This document shows positions 1 through 10,120 of a stretch of DNA of 64,000 nucleotides, piece by piece (the first letter of the stretch is position 1; the number at the start of each line of letters is the position of its first letter). The translations under genes and the position numbers were made by a program. The notes beneath the pieces are model-generated. The model was not told the DNA's origin. It did no database searches and saw only the letters and a list, made by a program, of their open reading frames with translations. The stretch is taken from the NCBI GenBank assembly GCA_963970005.1, contig CAXAMN010021951.1:824895-888894 (forward strand). The letters are read 5' to 3'. The DNA is from Durusdinium trenchii (Eukaryota > Sar > Dinophyceae > Suessiales > Symbiodiniaceae).

Positions 1-76
1 CTGTTGCGTGCCTCTATTGGGCCGGACCCAGGAAAGCAAATTGGATGTAATTGACCTGACGCCAACGACTAGCGAA

Positions 77-1060
77 TTAGTCTTCCCCACCTGCGCTTTC
101 AGCGCGCTGGTCGTCGGTGGAAGATGGGGTGTCCACTCGGGTGGCGTGGGTTTTGGGAAAACATTTACTGCAGCGATCGCGCAGGGGCATTCTGTCAACG
201 GACTCATGCGCCTTAAAGTCAGCTTGGTTCTTCCCAAACGGCCATCCGCAACGGGTGCGCCATTGTTTGGGGGGAAGATCGAGCTTGTAAATTAAAGTTG
301 CATGAAACTTCCCGTCGCGCGCGGTGTTCTGAATGATCACCCCAGGACGGTTGTCGTGCTCAGGGATTTGTGGTATCCCGGCGGCGCAATCATGGAGCAT
401 ATCTGGCTCCGGGTGCATGAATTGGCTCTTACAGGACGCTATGCGTTGCTGTAAAAGTTGGAGCTGTTCTTGGGCTCTTTGAACGGACATGGTGGCAGTG
501 GATTCAAGGGCCAACTTGTCCAATTGCTTCAGGGGTGCATCCTGAATGTACTGGATGAACACGTCAGAGCCCCAGCGCCCGAACAGTTGGATGCGCCATA
601 GTTCGATGTTGTGCTCGGCCATGAAACGTGCGCCCGTAACCCGTGCAGAGTGCCCCGTAAACATACGGGCACCGTTGCTGTGAGTCACGGGTAAGCCGAG
701 GTGCATGGCAAGCTGTTCGAAGGTATCGGCCCACCCTTCCTTGGACGCCGGGATCGAGTCGTCCTCTGCGGGGAAGATGGGTTGATCCGGTGCTTCCGGC
801 AGGTTGGCCAGGTGCCCAATCATGACATGGAAAGGGCAAAGGTTGGGTGAGTGCAGCGCACACGAACAGGTGTGTGACCTCTCTGCTCCCAAAGCTGCCT
901 GGTCTGTCTTCGAGCTGGGAAGTCGCCAGGTGACTCTGCAGTCCGCCACGTTCACGGTGATGTGCTTCCTGCGTGCTCTAGAAGCTTCGATCTCTCGAAG
1001 GAGCCACCATGAGGCGAGGACGGTGGCAGCCACGGGTTGGCCTTTCACAAGCTGGCCCAA
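77..1060 (-). pseudogene. Tyrosine recombinase catalytic domain with C-terminal Cys motif
   Basis: This 327-residue open frame carries the tyrosine recombinase signature. Arg22 lies in LLREIE (box I), Lys51 in RLPSSKTD (beta-hairpin), His137 and Arg140 in GHSAR (box II), Trp163 in FGRWGSD, and the likely nucleophile is Tyr171 in FIQYIQD. Such enzymes integrate circular or linear DNA without a DDE integrase. After the catalytic domain there is a Gln/Leu-rich helix (about 192-207) and then a Cys-rich tail (RTRCGWPFG near 270, DRCSKCF near 297) that may bind zinc. The core-binding domain lies just upstream in another frame (978-1376), so the protein is broken by a frameshift. All catalytic positions are present. 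Confidence in the family is high; in activity, low. Confidence 0.75.
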
Positions 1061-1376
1061 CTGTGGTAGGGCTGCTACTTGCTCGAGTGGGAGCCCTCCT
1101 GCCTGCTTCGAATTGCCAATGCCCCGTCACAGCTGCCCGATAAGCTTGTCGCAGCTGGTCGCTCCATGGGAGGCCCTGTGCGATGTGGCAATTCTTGGCT
1201 GCGTCCAGGTAGAGCTGCGCGGAACGGTATCCTCCAACTTTCAAAGCCCCCATGACCGTGTAAATCATGGACGGGTCCAAGTGGAACGGATCGCTCCATC
1301 CTGCAGTTTCTGTCTGGACGCTAGCGGTCCTTTTGACGTGTCTGCGGAAGCCTCCTCTGCCAGCACTTGTCGACAT
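978..1376 (-). pseudogene. Core-binding (SAM-like) region of the recombinase
   Basis: The frame contains a helical stretch (VGGYRSAQLYLDAAKNCHI, then LPWSDQLRQAYRAAV) positioned directly before the catalytic part, where tyrosine recombinases carry their DNA-contacting N-terminal domain. It overlaps the catalytic frame by about 80 bases in a different frame, so the true junction is a frameshift around 1060-1100. The last 40 or so residues in this frame look like frame-shifted noise. The first residues (MSTSAGRGGFRRHVKR) are basic. The assignment rests on position and helix-like composition, not on a diagnostic motif. Confidence 0.45.
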
Positions 1377-1398
1377 CGCTGCGGGTCTTGCGCCGCTT

Positions 1399-1746
1399 TC
1401 AAAGCCGCTTCTGCCGAGCCTCGACCATATGGTTTCGGCTCACCCGGCCCAGGGTCGCGGTGTACTGCCCTCCACAGGGTGTGGCTATCCAGGCGGCCTC
1501 AAACATACCTTTGTCGATGTCGTCCTTGAGGAGGTCCCAGACCTTGTCATCGAGCAGGTTGGTCGGCCTTGGCATCGCCGTGTCGAGGCAGCAAACTAAC
1601 CAGCCAAGGCGGGCGAGCTGATGAGCCAGGTCACCCTCTCGGGATCTTCCGGAGAAGACGATGAGAGCCCTTGGCTTGGTGGACGTCTGCCTAACGGTGC
1701 TGAACCAGCTCCCGTACTTGGTCGGGGGTTCCTTGAGCTCCACCAC
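1399..1746 (-). pseudogene. Methyltransferase-like (Rossmann) domain of the retroelement
   Basis: The frame has a beta-strand and turn (ALIVFSGRSREGD), a second strand ending in Asp (GWLVCCLDTA), a segment NLLDDKVWDLLKDDI, and AAWIATPCGGQY. This order resembles a class I S-adenosylmethionine fold, with the TPC motif where C5-cytosine methyltransferases have Pro-Cys. It ends abruptly after the TPC block, and the recombinase starts within about 50 bases, so sequence normally following is probably deleted. A copia element in this window carries a comparable insert (41640-42100). Catalytic activity is unproven; it could be a degenerate structural domain. Confidence 0.4.
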
Positions 1747-2051
1747 TGGTTTCAGCCCGGACCCAACGCTCCCCTTGCGTGCGGAACGGTCGGAGTGGTG
1801 CGTGGGTCTGGATGCTGACGTTCTGCTGCCTGGCCGGGCGTTTGCTTGGAGTCTTTTGGGCTGTGCACGTCTTCGCCCTTCTTCTGTTCGGGCTCAGTGC
1901 TCTTCCATCCTGCCTCTGCCGTTTGCCGTTGCTTCTTCGTCGGAGGTTGCTCCGGCGATTTGGGCGCAGCTCTCTTGCTTCCCATGTTCGGTGGGTCTTG
2001 ATCAGCTGTTGAGGACCGGGCATGCCCATCAGTGCCCGACCCTTGTGGTTT

Positions 2052-3173
2052 TCAGTCAGCTTTGGATCCGCCAGGGCAGGCGCTGCCCTGATGCGGCCCC
2101 AGGCACCGATTGCATTGATGGCTCCTTTTGGCTTTGCATTTCCCTTGGGCCTGCTTGGTGCCACACTTGCCTTGGTTGTACAGGCGGCAGATCTCCACTC
2201 CTCTGCGGTTGTGGGTGTACAGCCCGGACTGATCCTGCTTGGAGTGGTTGTCGCCCTTGTAGGTTCGGTTGGACCTGCCTTTCCGGCGCTTGGGCTCGCC
2301 TCCAGGTTCGTGGTCTCCACCGTCGCCCTCTGCTGCGGTCGCTCTCTTGCTTCGTGCCAGGTAGAGCGTGGTTGGTGTTGTGAGTTCTTTGTTCCAGAAC
2401 TCGGTGTCCTTCACAGCCGCTGCATAGCAGGCACACCACGGTGTGGCAGCTGTGTATCCGAATGCCGGGTTGGCGTGCAGTTCCCTTCGCAACCTTTCCA
2501 GCTGCTCGGATCTCATTCTGCTGTCAGCCTTGCACACGAAGGGCCAGGCTTCTTCGCCAAATTGCGTGATGAACCCGCGGATGTGCTCAGCGTAGGCATC
2601 CAACCTTTCAGCCTCCGAGGCCTCTAGCAGCAGCATCGCTGTCCTGTAACAGCGCCAGGCCTTGTACCAGTCGTAGAACGACGCAGGCCCTGGTTGCTCC
2701 TTTCGTCCCCATTCGCCCGTGGACACATTGAGGGTGTAGCTCTGGAAGGTCTGCCGTCGTAGGAGCCTTTGGCCATGTGGGCCAAAGACGCTAAAGTCCG
2801 CAAAGGGTACGGAACCCGATGCAATGACTTGGCTCAAAGCCGCCAGCTGATCCCTACTGACGTCGGCGTCAGGCGAGGGGAAGTCGCCGAAGCGGTTCTT
2901 GTATCGGTCATACATGGCTGTGACCTCCGCGTCCGCCAGGGCTTGGATCTCGGCATCCAGGGTTGGATCCAACACAGCACTGAGCTTAAGCTTGCGTGCT
3001 TGTGGTGCTGGTACTCCAGGGGCTGCTGCAGCGCCGCCTCCTCCTGCCGGAGGAAAGGGTGCCGGCATTCCGGCTGGAGCTGCCGGTCTTCCTGTATCAC
3101 CTCGGTGGTCCGCCGGTCTTCCCGACCGAATGCAGCAGACTCGTCGAAGTGACTCCACCCGGGCATTCTCCAC
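2052..3173 (-). pseudogene. Gag-like protein with Cys/His zinc finger
   Basis: The 373-residue frame begins with an Ala/Pro/Gly-rich linker, then a mostly helical region from about residue 60 to 270 (including DPTLDAEIQALADAEVTAMY and SFYDWYKAWRCYRTAMLL), then a basic segment (GEPKRRKGRSNRTYKGDN). A Cys/His cluster follows: CRLYNQGKC, KCKAKRSHQCNRC and GPHQGSACP. Capsid-like helices followed by a Cys/His finger are typical of retrotransposon Gag, which packages element RNA. Upstream coding continues in other frames (VDPTEDELRGINNLDDAQ at about 3404-3351, then WDDAVDNLEIQEGGD near 3255-3211), showing at least two frameshifts before this ORF. A Lys/Pro-rich linker continues downstream in another frame (1752-1985). 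Confidence 0.6.
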
Positions 3174-3353
3174 CGGCGTAAGTGGCCATTGGTGCAGGAG
3201 CGGGATCGCCGCCTTCTTGGATCTCCAGGTTGTCTACTGCATCATCCCAGATCGGCCGGGATAAGTGCGATCTCCCGGACACGGGCTGGGTCCCCAAGTG
3301 CGGCATTGAGGGTCCTTGCCAACACGCCATCCACACCAGACCATGCCTGTGCA

Positions 3354-3821
3354 TCATCCAGATTGTTGATGCCCCTGAGCTCGTCCTCCGTGGGGTCGAC
3401 CATTTGAGAGTGCAGGGCCCTCGTGCAGCACAGGCGTGGGTGTAGATGCCCTTCTGCGTAACCTCCGAGCCGTAGTGGGTCGTGACCCGGTGTTGTTCCT
3501 CAGGCTGTAGTCCCTGAGACTATGGAAGGCCACTCCCAGCCGCCTCCTGCGGGCGATGAAGCGTAGGGCCTTCGCCGTCAAGCGCTCCCAAGCCAGCACA
3601 GCCTCCTGGTCTCCGCTAACCGTACGTGGTGTGGCCCGGAGGCAACAGCACCAGCACAAGAAAGCGCCGACCAGTCCGGCAGCGACCCAGGTCACCAGCA
3701 GGAACACCAGGAAGGACGATGCACTGCCGTCTCCTGTGTTCCTGCCGGCTTCCCAGATCACCACCTCCGCTGAGCCCATGCCCCGCTTGTGGTGCGCTGA
3801 TTGCTTGAGCCAAAATGGCAC
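3354..3821 (-). pseudogene. N-terminal part of retroelement polyprotein with transmembrane segment
   Basis: The 155-residue frame starts MPFWLKQ, encoded by the spliced-leader relict itself. Residues about 36-60 are a strongly hydrophobic segment (SFLVFLLVTWVAAGLVGAF, then LCWCCCL), long enough to cross a membrane. It is followed by a basic region (RLTAKALRFIARRRR). The true frame is lost after HEGPALSNG; coding continues one base out of phase as DPTEDELRG, so a frameshift lies near 3400. A transmembrane segment is unusual for Gag. The start codon overlaps the spliced leader, so the natural start may be elsewhere. Confidence 0.45.
3804..3819 (-). other. Relict dinoflagellate spliced leader
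   Basis: The minus strand reads GCCATTTTGGCTCAAG, identical to the last 16 nt of the 22-nt dinoflagellate spliced leader that is trans-spliced to the 5' end of nuclear mRNAs. It lies exactly at the 5' end of the retroelement coding region and in the same orientation. A genomic leader copy next to coding sequence is known in dinoflagellates as a trace of reverse-transcribed mRNA. A chance 16-mer match in 64 kb is very unlikely. Confidence 0.75.
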
Positions 3822-4584
3822 GCAAGCACCACTTCCACACTATGACCTTGTCACTTCGACATTACATGTCATTTCTCAACAAAATGCATCTCCTGCCAAG
3901 TGCTGAGAATCCGACCGTGAGTTGATTGGCTAGGAGCTACTGCTCGAACTGGACTTCTTGCGCTTCACACCGGCAACACCAGCTTCCTCCCACAGGAGTC
4001 TCGATGAAGCTGTGTGCTTTGAAAAACTTTGACACCACAAGAACCCTTTTCATGTCCAGATCCCGAGCAAACCGCGCAACGAACATATGAGGTTTCCCAA
4101 AACCTGTGTGGCCCTGTCTTCAAACGTCCTTTTTGGAGAAGACTGAATGTTGGATGAAGCTAACGCTGATTCCACTGTTGGGTTGCAGCAGTCCATGACA
4201 ATTGCGAAGTGGAACTTGAATTGCAGGGTGGGGTTGCAAAGGTCAGACAAGGTGCAAGGAGGTTGACAGGTCGGTGAATTGCGTATACCGTATACAGTAC
4301 AATTTGCAAGTCACATGCTAGTCCTGGACCCTCTATAAAGTTGCATTTCAAGCAGGGCTTGCCTTTTGGGAGTGTGTGGGAAGAGGCCATGGCAAAGCAT
4401 GAAAACAGGTCTTGTCACTGGCACTATTGGCCTAGCCTCGTTTAGTTTAATTGAGATCTTGTTCAATCTTGCACACATGGAAGTACTCTCTTTCGCAGGT
4501 TGACTTTTACCTCTCCTGGTAACTGGAGCAGGCATATCCAGGTATATATTATGCAGTACAAGGATGTACAAGGGTTCTAGCACG

Positions 4585-4651
4585 CTAGTAGGTTGGAGGC
4601 CATCGCTACTAGGGTGGAGGCCATCGCTAGTAGGTTGGAGGCCATCGCTAT
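4585..4651 (-). repeat. Family A repeat (TAGCGATGGCCTCCAACC), 3 units
   Basis: On the plus strand the unit reads 'ggttggaggccatcgcta', repeated at about 21-bp spacing. The same unit occurs at 6986-7022, 7360-7495, 18757-18900, 29873-29945, 31669-31728, 54001-54078 and 56271-56299. Confidence 0.8.
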
Positions 4652-5559
4652 CTGGAAGGTCTGAAAGGATCCAAAAGGGGAATTGTTTGCCATGCGCTCC
4701 AGACTTCATGTTTGGAGCAACAGTAGCTCATTTGACAAACCTGACTGGAGCCAGTACAGTAGACATATTCAAATGTAGGCACTTGGATTACCATTGGATA
4801 CCATCCGATACCGTTGGGCACCAGGGTCAAGCCGTTAAGCCTCTTGATCACATCTTAAATCGGGCATTTTGTTTGCAGCTCCTGCATTGCTCTTTCTATT
4901 TGAAGAAGTTTGGCCTCCTTTTTTGCTTTCTTCTCCTTTTGTCCGAACGAAGGGAAACAATAACAATGCCGGTATGCCCGGTATGCAGTATCAATAAGCT
5001 GTTGATTCAATATCCCACACCTTCTTAGCAACTTTCTTCTCCATCTTCTTCAGTTTCTTTGCTGCCTTTCTGATGTGATACAAGTAGGATAGAATATGAT
5101 AGAATCATTTGACGATAGCTGATACAGCAAGCATCAGCAAGAGGCCTTTTTGGCTTTCTTGTCCTTCTTCTTCTCCTTCTTGTCCTTTTTCTCTGCTTTT
5201 GTGTCATCCTCAGACCTTCCCCAGTGGCACACAAAAGCCAAGAGAGAGAGAGAGAGAGAACATGAAGCCAAGAAAGTAAAAACAAATGGCTCTTTTTGGC
5301 CTGCCAGCAACCTCTTCCTCCTCCTTGGCTTCATCTTTCACCTGTGATGCCAAACTTGGAGACATTCGCTCAAGGAAGGGCTTTTAGGCAACAGTCTCTG
5401 CATTTACTGTATTCACTATGCACCAACAAAGCAATCATCGCTTTTGACCACGATTCCGTCTAAGACTCCACCAAGTCATTTGCTGAAAGCAACCTGAAAG
5501 CACAAAAACCTAACGGAAGGAGATATTATGAGATTACTTTTTGCCAAAATTATTGTTCC

Positions 5560-5695
5560 TAGTAGCTTCTTGTTACTACTAGTAAGGCACTTGTTACTAG
5601 TAGCGATGCACTTGTTACTACTAGCTTCTTGTTACTACTAGTAAGGCACTTGTTACTAGTAGCGATGCACTTGTTACTACTAGCTTCTTGAAACA
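5560..5695 (+). repeat. Family C repeat (21-bp 'ttgttactactag' units)
   Basis: About six units alternate 'agcgatgcac', 'agtaaggcac' and 'agcttcttgttac' variants separated by CTACTAG. It is a short version of the large array at 26150-26970. Confidence 0.85.
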
Positions 5696-6055
5696 ACTTA
5701 AGAACTGAAAGTAATCTCAACACATTCTTGCAGAGCCCTGGTTCCCACGGACCATTTTTGCCCTTGATGGCGACAATCCCCACAAGTCTAGGCTGTCAGA
5801 GCAGCGCCCCCAAATTCTCAAGCTCTCTGCGCACTCCCCATGACCTCCGCCACATCTGTGCTCATTTGCCCATTCCGGGCAAGTTTGGCACAATTCAGCA
5901 GGCAATTGAAATGCGCGGACTGGGCAGCTCTGTGCACGTTGCTCTTGTCGACTAGTAGACTAGCAGACTGAAAAAGCCGTTGTATGACTTTTGACATCAC
6001 AAAGGACCAAGCAAGGCATTCCACTCTCAAACAACTGCACCTCATGGCCCATGGC

Positions 6056-6294
6056 TTAAACTCGCTTAAAAAAGCCCTTTGGCCAGTCGTAGGCGATGTC
6101 ACCCTTCGCAGCCCCAAGTGCCAAGGCCTGCGCAGCTGAAGCAAACGGGCCGAAGTGGATCTGCCCGCGACTCTGCAGTTGCAGTCGCTCTTTCGAGCAT
6201 GTCCGAACCATTCCAAGCCCCCCTTTGTCTGGCAGGGCCTCTCTGACAGTCTTGCCCATCTTGTACTTCTCGTAGCGATCAAAGGAGGTGCTGC
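6056..6294 (-). CDS. Probable terminal exon of an unidentified protein
   Basis: After a plausible 3' splice site (rc 'gcataggcag', AG at 6296-6295), the frame reads STSFDRYEKYKMGKTVREAL, then ALPDKGGLGMVRTCSKERLQ, then GPFASAAQALALGAAKGDIA and YDWPKGFF, with stop TAA at 6056-6058. Composition is balanced with charged helices and no low complexity, unlike the surrounding DNA. Total length is 78 codons plus stop. I do not recognise the family. The overlapping longer ORF at 5818-6342 is in another frame and looks like a shadow. Upstream exons were not identified. It might be a decayed remnant, since flanking DNA is repetitive. Confidence 0.5.
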
Positions 6295-7359
6295 CTGCCT
6301 ATGCGCAGGGCAGCTGCAGCAACAACGAAGCCAAGAAACCAATTGTTTCTGGTTGCGTGAGAACTATTGAGAACTGTCATTGGCAAGCCTTCTTTGGATT
6401 CACTTGCAAGAACCTGAAGTCGGACATCTCAGAATATCGCAAGACATGCAAAGCTGCCATTCTGTGTTTTGTGTGTGTGTGTGTTTTTTAAATCAGAATT
6501 CTGAACTTCTGATCATATTTTGCTCAGTACAATGTTTGAGGTACTTCCGAAAAAAAGCGGGTTCCGTGGAAGTGGTCCTTGGCAAAAAAACAAATTTTCT
6601 TGGTGTCTGGCTCAATAGGTTCGTCCAAACCCGGAGGTGCAGAGGTGTTCTCCACAAAGCCTACCAGTGAAGATAGGGATCGCATTGAAGCGGTGATGGG
6701 CGCAGCAGTATCATCAGTATCGTTTGAAGGCATACCAAATTGGACCAAAAGTATCGTAAAAAATACCGAATGTGAAGTTTAACGCAGCTCCAATGCTTTT
6801 ATGAACAAAACACTCTTCTCTCATGCAACGCGCCTTTAGCAATGGACGATTTTGCCTCAATGTCACGAAATGTGTGGAAGTGTTGTCTAAATCCACACTG
6901 TCTGAAGACCGGTTTGGACTGGTCCAGCATGCCCATCTGAGATAAAAAGGAAGTATGAAGTAATATTCAATAGACCTTTCTTATAGCGATGGCCTCCACC
7001 CTACTAGCGATGGCCTCCACAGGGTAAGATTATGTAAGATTCACATTGTAACCTTCTGGACGATTCTGGCCTCTGCAACCGTCAGGTTTCGTGTTTGATG
7101 CTTGTATCTGCGGGAGTGGCCTTCGGACCATCTGCTTTTAGGGGTTCTGCTTTTCGCACAGCACCTGCCGTGGAATCCGCGAACAGCAGGAAACAGCAGC
7201 TGAACCACGTTCGGCTATCCTGATCTGTCGTGTAATGTATTGCAAATGTGTATTTGACCTCAATGTCTGACAATGTCTCGGCTACCAGTACCCAGTTGGA
7301 TTTATTCCCAACTAAATTCCTCCTGAGCACTGAGAAAATCCATGACCCTAACTCTAACT

Positions 7360-7495
7360 TAGGGTGGAGGCCATTGCTCTTAGGTTGAAGGCCATTGCTC
7401 CTAGGGTGGAGGCCATCACTATTAGGTTGGAGGCCATAGCCATTAGGTTGGAGACCATCGCTCTTAGGGTGGAGACCATTGCTCTTAGGTTGGAG
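7360..7495 (-). repeat. Family A repeat array, about 6 units
   Basis: Six diverged units of 'ggttggaggccatcgct' plus 'cttaggg' or 'attaggtt' spacers at 21-22 bp periodicity. Because 21 is a multiple of three, the array stays open and makes a false repetitive peptide (QPKSNGLHPKS type). Confidence 0.8.
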
Positions 7496-7665
7496 CACTG
7501 AAGAATTCCATGACCCTAAAACTAACTTAGCAAAGCAGCAAGGCCTTTGGCTTTCTTTTTGGCTTCGTCTTTGGCGCCCGGTTTCACCGCCTTGGGACTG
7601 AACCCAGATTCACTGTAGCTGCGCGGCTTTTCACTTTTTGCTCGAGAGTTCCATAATTATGGAGC

Positions 7666-7765
7666 AAGGACGCTACTAGGGGCTCCTGGCATCGCTACTA
7701 GGAGCAAGGATGCTACTAGGGGCTCCTGGCCTTACTACTAGGAACAAGGACGCTACTAGTAACAA
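7666..7765 (+). repeat. Family B repeat (CTACTAGGGGCTCCTGGC / AGGAGCAAGGACG)
   Basis: The unit combines 'ggagcaaggacgctactag' with 'gggctcctggcatcgctac' or 'gggctcctggccttactac'. Other copies are at 8128-8152, 8806-8852, 9690-9765, 19512-19650, 21155-21298, 23178-23232, 25926-25995, 28446-28525, 49838-49950, 56383-56465 and 58497-58552, in both orientations. Confidence 0.8.
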
Positions 7766-8513
7766 GGACACAAAGCAAATGATGTTCCATGTCTTGGGCC
7801 TCTGGGAGGTTGTTTCTTCCTTCCTCTTCTGGTGTCTCTTGCTTCTCCCGCTTCCTCTTCTTGGAATCCTGCCGCGCTCAGGCGTAGAGTCGTAGAGCCC
7901 CAAACAAATGCTACAACTCGGCTGATACGAGCAACACATTGTTGTTTTCAGAGTTTTTCACATCAGTCGGAAAAAATGCCTTCTTGACCTGTACGAAAAA
8001 CAATGTTTTTTTTGTTTGAACGCGTGCACAATCTTGTCAACACCCCTCTTCACGGCACCTCCACAGGCTCGGATTTGCGAGCGACTTTGGCCTTGAAATT
8101 GCTCCGGAAATGCCACTTGAAGCTACTAGGGGCTCCTGGCCTTACTACTGAGAAGACACATCTACATGTTTATGCGAGGGGGCCTCTTGTCTTGAGGGGC
8201 TTTGCATATACACGGTCGACGTTGTCCTCCAAAAACAATCATTATATAACATGTATAACTGTATAACACATGTATTAATTTACTGTGATTATACATGTTG
8301 GAACATGTCTACAGGGGCACCTCGTATATCATTTTCTTCTTCAGGCTTGCAGGTAACCTAAGTTCTCTCAAGTGCGCTAGGGGTGTTGCGGAGGCAGCAC
8401 TTTTGTGGCCTCAGAAACATGCAACTGCTTACACACACATCTGCAAAAGTCACTGGATTTCCCGGCTGAGTGTTCCTACGTGGCAAACACATAAAGCCGC
8501 TTGGTGCACCTGG

Positions 8514-8738
8514 TCATGCAAGTTCATGGCTTGGGAGCTGACTGGAAGATGGAGGCGCCACAGCCTCCTCCTTAGCAGACTTGTGAGCACCAAGCATCAA
8601 CGAAATCAAACAAAGAAGCAAAATCAGCACAGCATGAGGAACAAAAAAATATGGCGTCTCTCCCTCAGCCATGACCAGGCCAGCCTTCGGATCAGGCTCC
8701 ATAAACTCTTCCATCTTTGGGAAGCACAGCAGCTCCAC
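8514..8738 (-). CDS. Possible exon with one membrane segment, unidentified
   Basis: The frame starts MELLCFPKMEEFMEPDPKAG and includes a hydrophobic stretch (VPHAVLILLLCLISLMLGA, about residues 33-52) followed by a Lys/Glu- and Ser/Pro-rich tail. Its acidic N-terminus followed by a single transmembrane helix looks more protein-like than most ORFs nearby. No family is recognised and splice boundaries are unclear. It may be chance. Confidence 0.25.
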   Translation of the reverse strand: MELLCFPKMEEFMEPDPKAGLVMAEGETPYFFVPHAVLILLLCLISLMLGAHKSAKEEAVAPPSSSQLPSHELA

Positions 8739-9901
8739 CTTTCGGGACGGTAGAGGTCACTTTCAATTCAATTCTAATTCAATTCTAATTAAACTCAACC
8801 CCGGTGGCGTCCTTGCTCCTAGTAGTGAGGTCAGGAGCCCCTAGTAGCGTCCTTGGACTCGACTATATTGCGGTTACAGTTACAGCATCTCTTGCTTAGA
8901 CACAAGTATAGTCTAGCAACACGATGGAGTGATTGGATTGTCTTGTTGAAACACACACGGCACCAAACATCTAAATGTCAAGCCAAACCCTCATCAAAGT
9001 CTTCAGCGGATCCTGATGGCCTTTCTGTGCGTAAAATGTTTACCTTGAATCATTGGTTCAACCCAAACTTTGCACTGAACTGTGCACATGTATGCCTCTG
9101 GTTGCTTGAGACTGCATGAACCTGTCTTGAGAACATGCCTGCTTTGAGGGATCAAAGGAGTAGTCTGCTGGTGTCTTTTGCAAGTCCAGCTCATCGCCAT
9201 TCATCTCGAAGCCGACCTGGCAAGTCATCAGTCAAAAATAACTTATAGTGATATGCAATCTGAGCAAACAAGTTTCAAACTCATCAAACAATTTGGATGT
9301 GTTTTACCTTTTTCCTTCCTTCCTTCTTTGCAAGAAGTAAAAGCAAACATGTCCGCGGACCGACTTCTCTGGGACATGATGAAAGTTCCTGAGACCCAAT
9401 TAATAGCAAAACTGCTATAAAAGAGATTTGAGATTTGTACTACTCTTGTTCAAACATGTTCTGCTATTCTTTGTTCAAATTTGTGCTTTCAAAGAGATTG
9501 GTACTCGTTTGTTCGCACATCTTTGAGGCATTTTGCCTCAATCAAGTATGATGGTGTCACTTCACTTGCTCAGTTTAGCACGCCCACTTGCATGCCAGCT
9601 GGCTCAAAGGGGATGCCAAAGCGCAGCTTCCCTGAGCGGGAATGCAGCAAATTTCAGGTGCTTGGACATACCTTCATTGTATGTCAGCACCTACTAGGGG
9701 CAAGGAAGCTACTAGGGGCCCCTGGCCTTACTACAAGGAACAAGGACGCTACTTGTGACAAGGACGCTGTAACAAAGCATAACGGTTTCTCGTTTTCCTT
9801 GGGAGTCTTTGGGAGCGGACCTCGCCCTTCGCATTGGTCATCTCACTGATCAAAACATGTCACCGCACCGCTCAAACCAAACTTGCTTTGATGCCCATTC
9901 C

Positions 9902-10120
9902 TCATTCCTCTCTCTTCAGGGCCAGAAAGAAATTCACATCTCTAAAAGAGAGAACTCTCTGGGAATACTTGGAAACTACCCATCTGAAGGCTCCCTTCCC
10001 GGCCTTCCATTGGTGCTGAGCATCTTCGCTCGACAGAGCGAGCACCAGGAACTGGACTCCTAGTGAGTCGTGAACCGGCCAGTCTGAGCTCTCAAAAACT
10101 GAAACTGTAAAGGTCTTCAA
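9902..10120 (-). CDS. Possible exon, unidentified
   Basis: The frame contains VQFLVLALSSEDAQHQWKAG and GAFRWVVSKYSQRVLSFRDV, with balanced composition and no repeats. A second coding-like frame lies at 10241-10453 on the same strand (MCAFYLEDDSAVHQDLSYLG). Family B repeats lie just upstream and family C repeats at 10141-10210 between the two. No domain is recognised, and I cannot show that the two ORFs belong together. Confidence 0.25.
   Translation of the reverse strand: MKTFTVSVFESSDWPVHDSLGVQFLVLALSSEDAQHQWKAGKGAFRWVVSKYSQRVLSFRDVNFFLALKREE

Larger units (their letters stand above)
1..3821 (-). mobile_element. Decayed Gag / tyrosine-recombinase retroelement, cut by window edge
   Basis: Read on the minus strand from 3821 downwards, five coding blocks follow in the order transmembrane N-terminus, Gag-like region with Cys/His finger, basic linker, methyltransferase-like domain, tyrosine recombinase. 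They lie in different frames, with breaks near 3400, 3258, 3180, 2060-1750, 1390 and 1060, so the copy is a pseudogene or contains assembly indels. Gag plus tyrosine recombinase suggests a DIRS-like retrotransposon, but no reverse-transcriptase motif (such as xxDD) occurs between the Gag region and the recombinase, so RT is deleted or the element is of another class. The 5' end coincides with a spliced-leader relict. No terminal repeats are visible; the left end lies outside the window. Confidence 0.7.
3830..6055. other. Gene-free stretch with short repeats
   Basis: No convincing coding region was seen. The stretch holds copies of the 'gatggcctccaacc' repeat (about 4585-4651), a (GA)n run at 5241-5259, pyrimidine-rich tracts around 5150-5210, and 21-bp 'ttgttactactag' repeats at 5560-5695. 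Confidence 0.5.
6295..8513. other. Repeat-rich stretch without clear genes
   Basis: It contains a (GT)n run at 6470-6484, family A repeats at 6986-7022 and 7360-7495, and family B repeats at 7666-7765 and 8128-8152. The ORFs here are short and lack coding character. Confidence 0.5.

Noticed and set aside
804-2627. Plus-strand ORFs of up to 241 codons across the first retroelement
   Set aside because: The minus strand carries recognisable recombinase and Gag motifs; the plus-strand frames are Cys/Leu-rich shadows.
5241-5259. (GA)n run as a promoter element
   Set aside because: Simple sequence runs are common here and no gene start lies near it.
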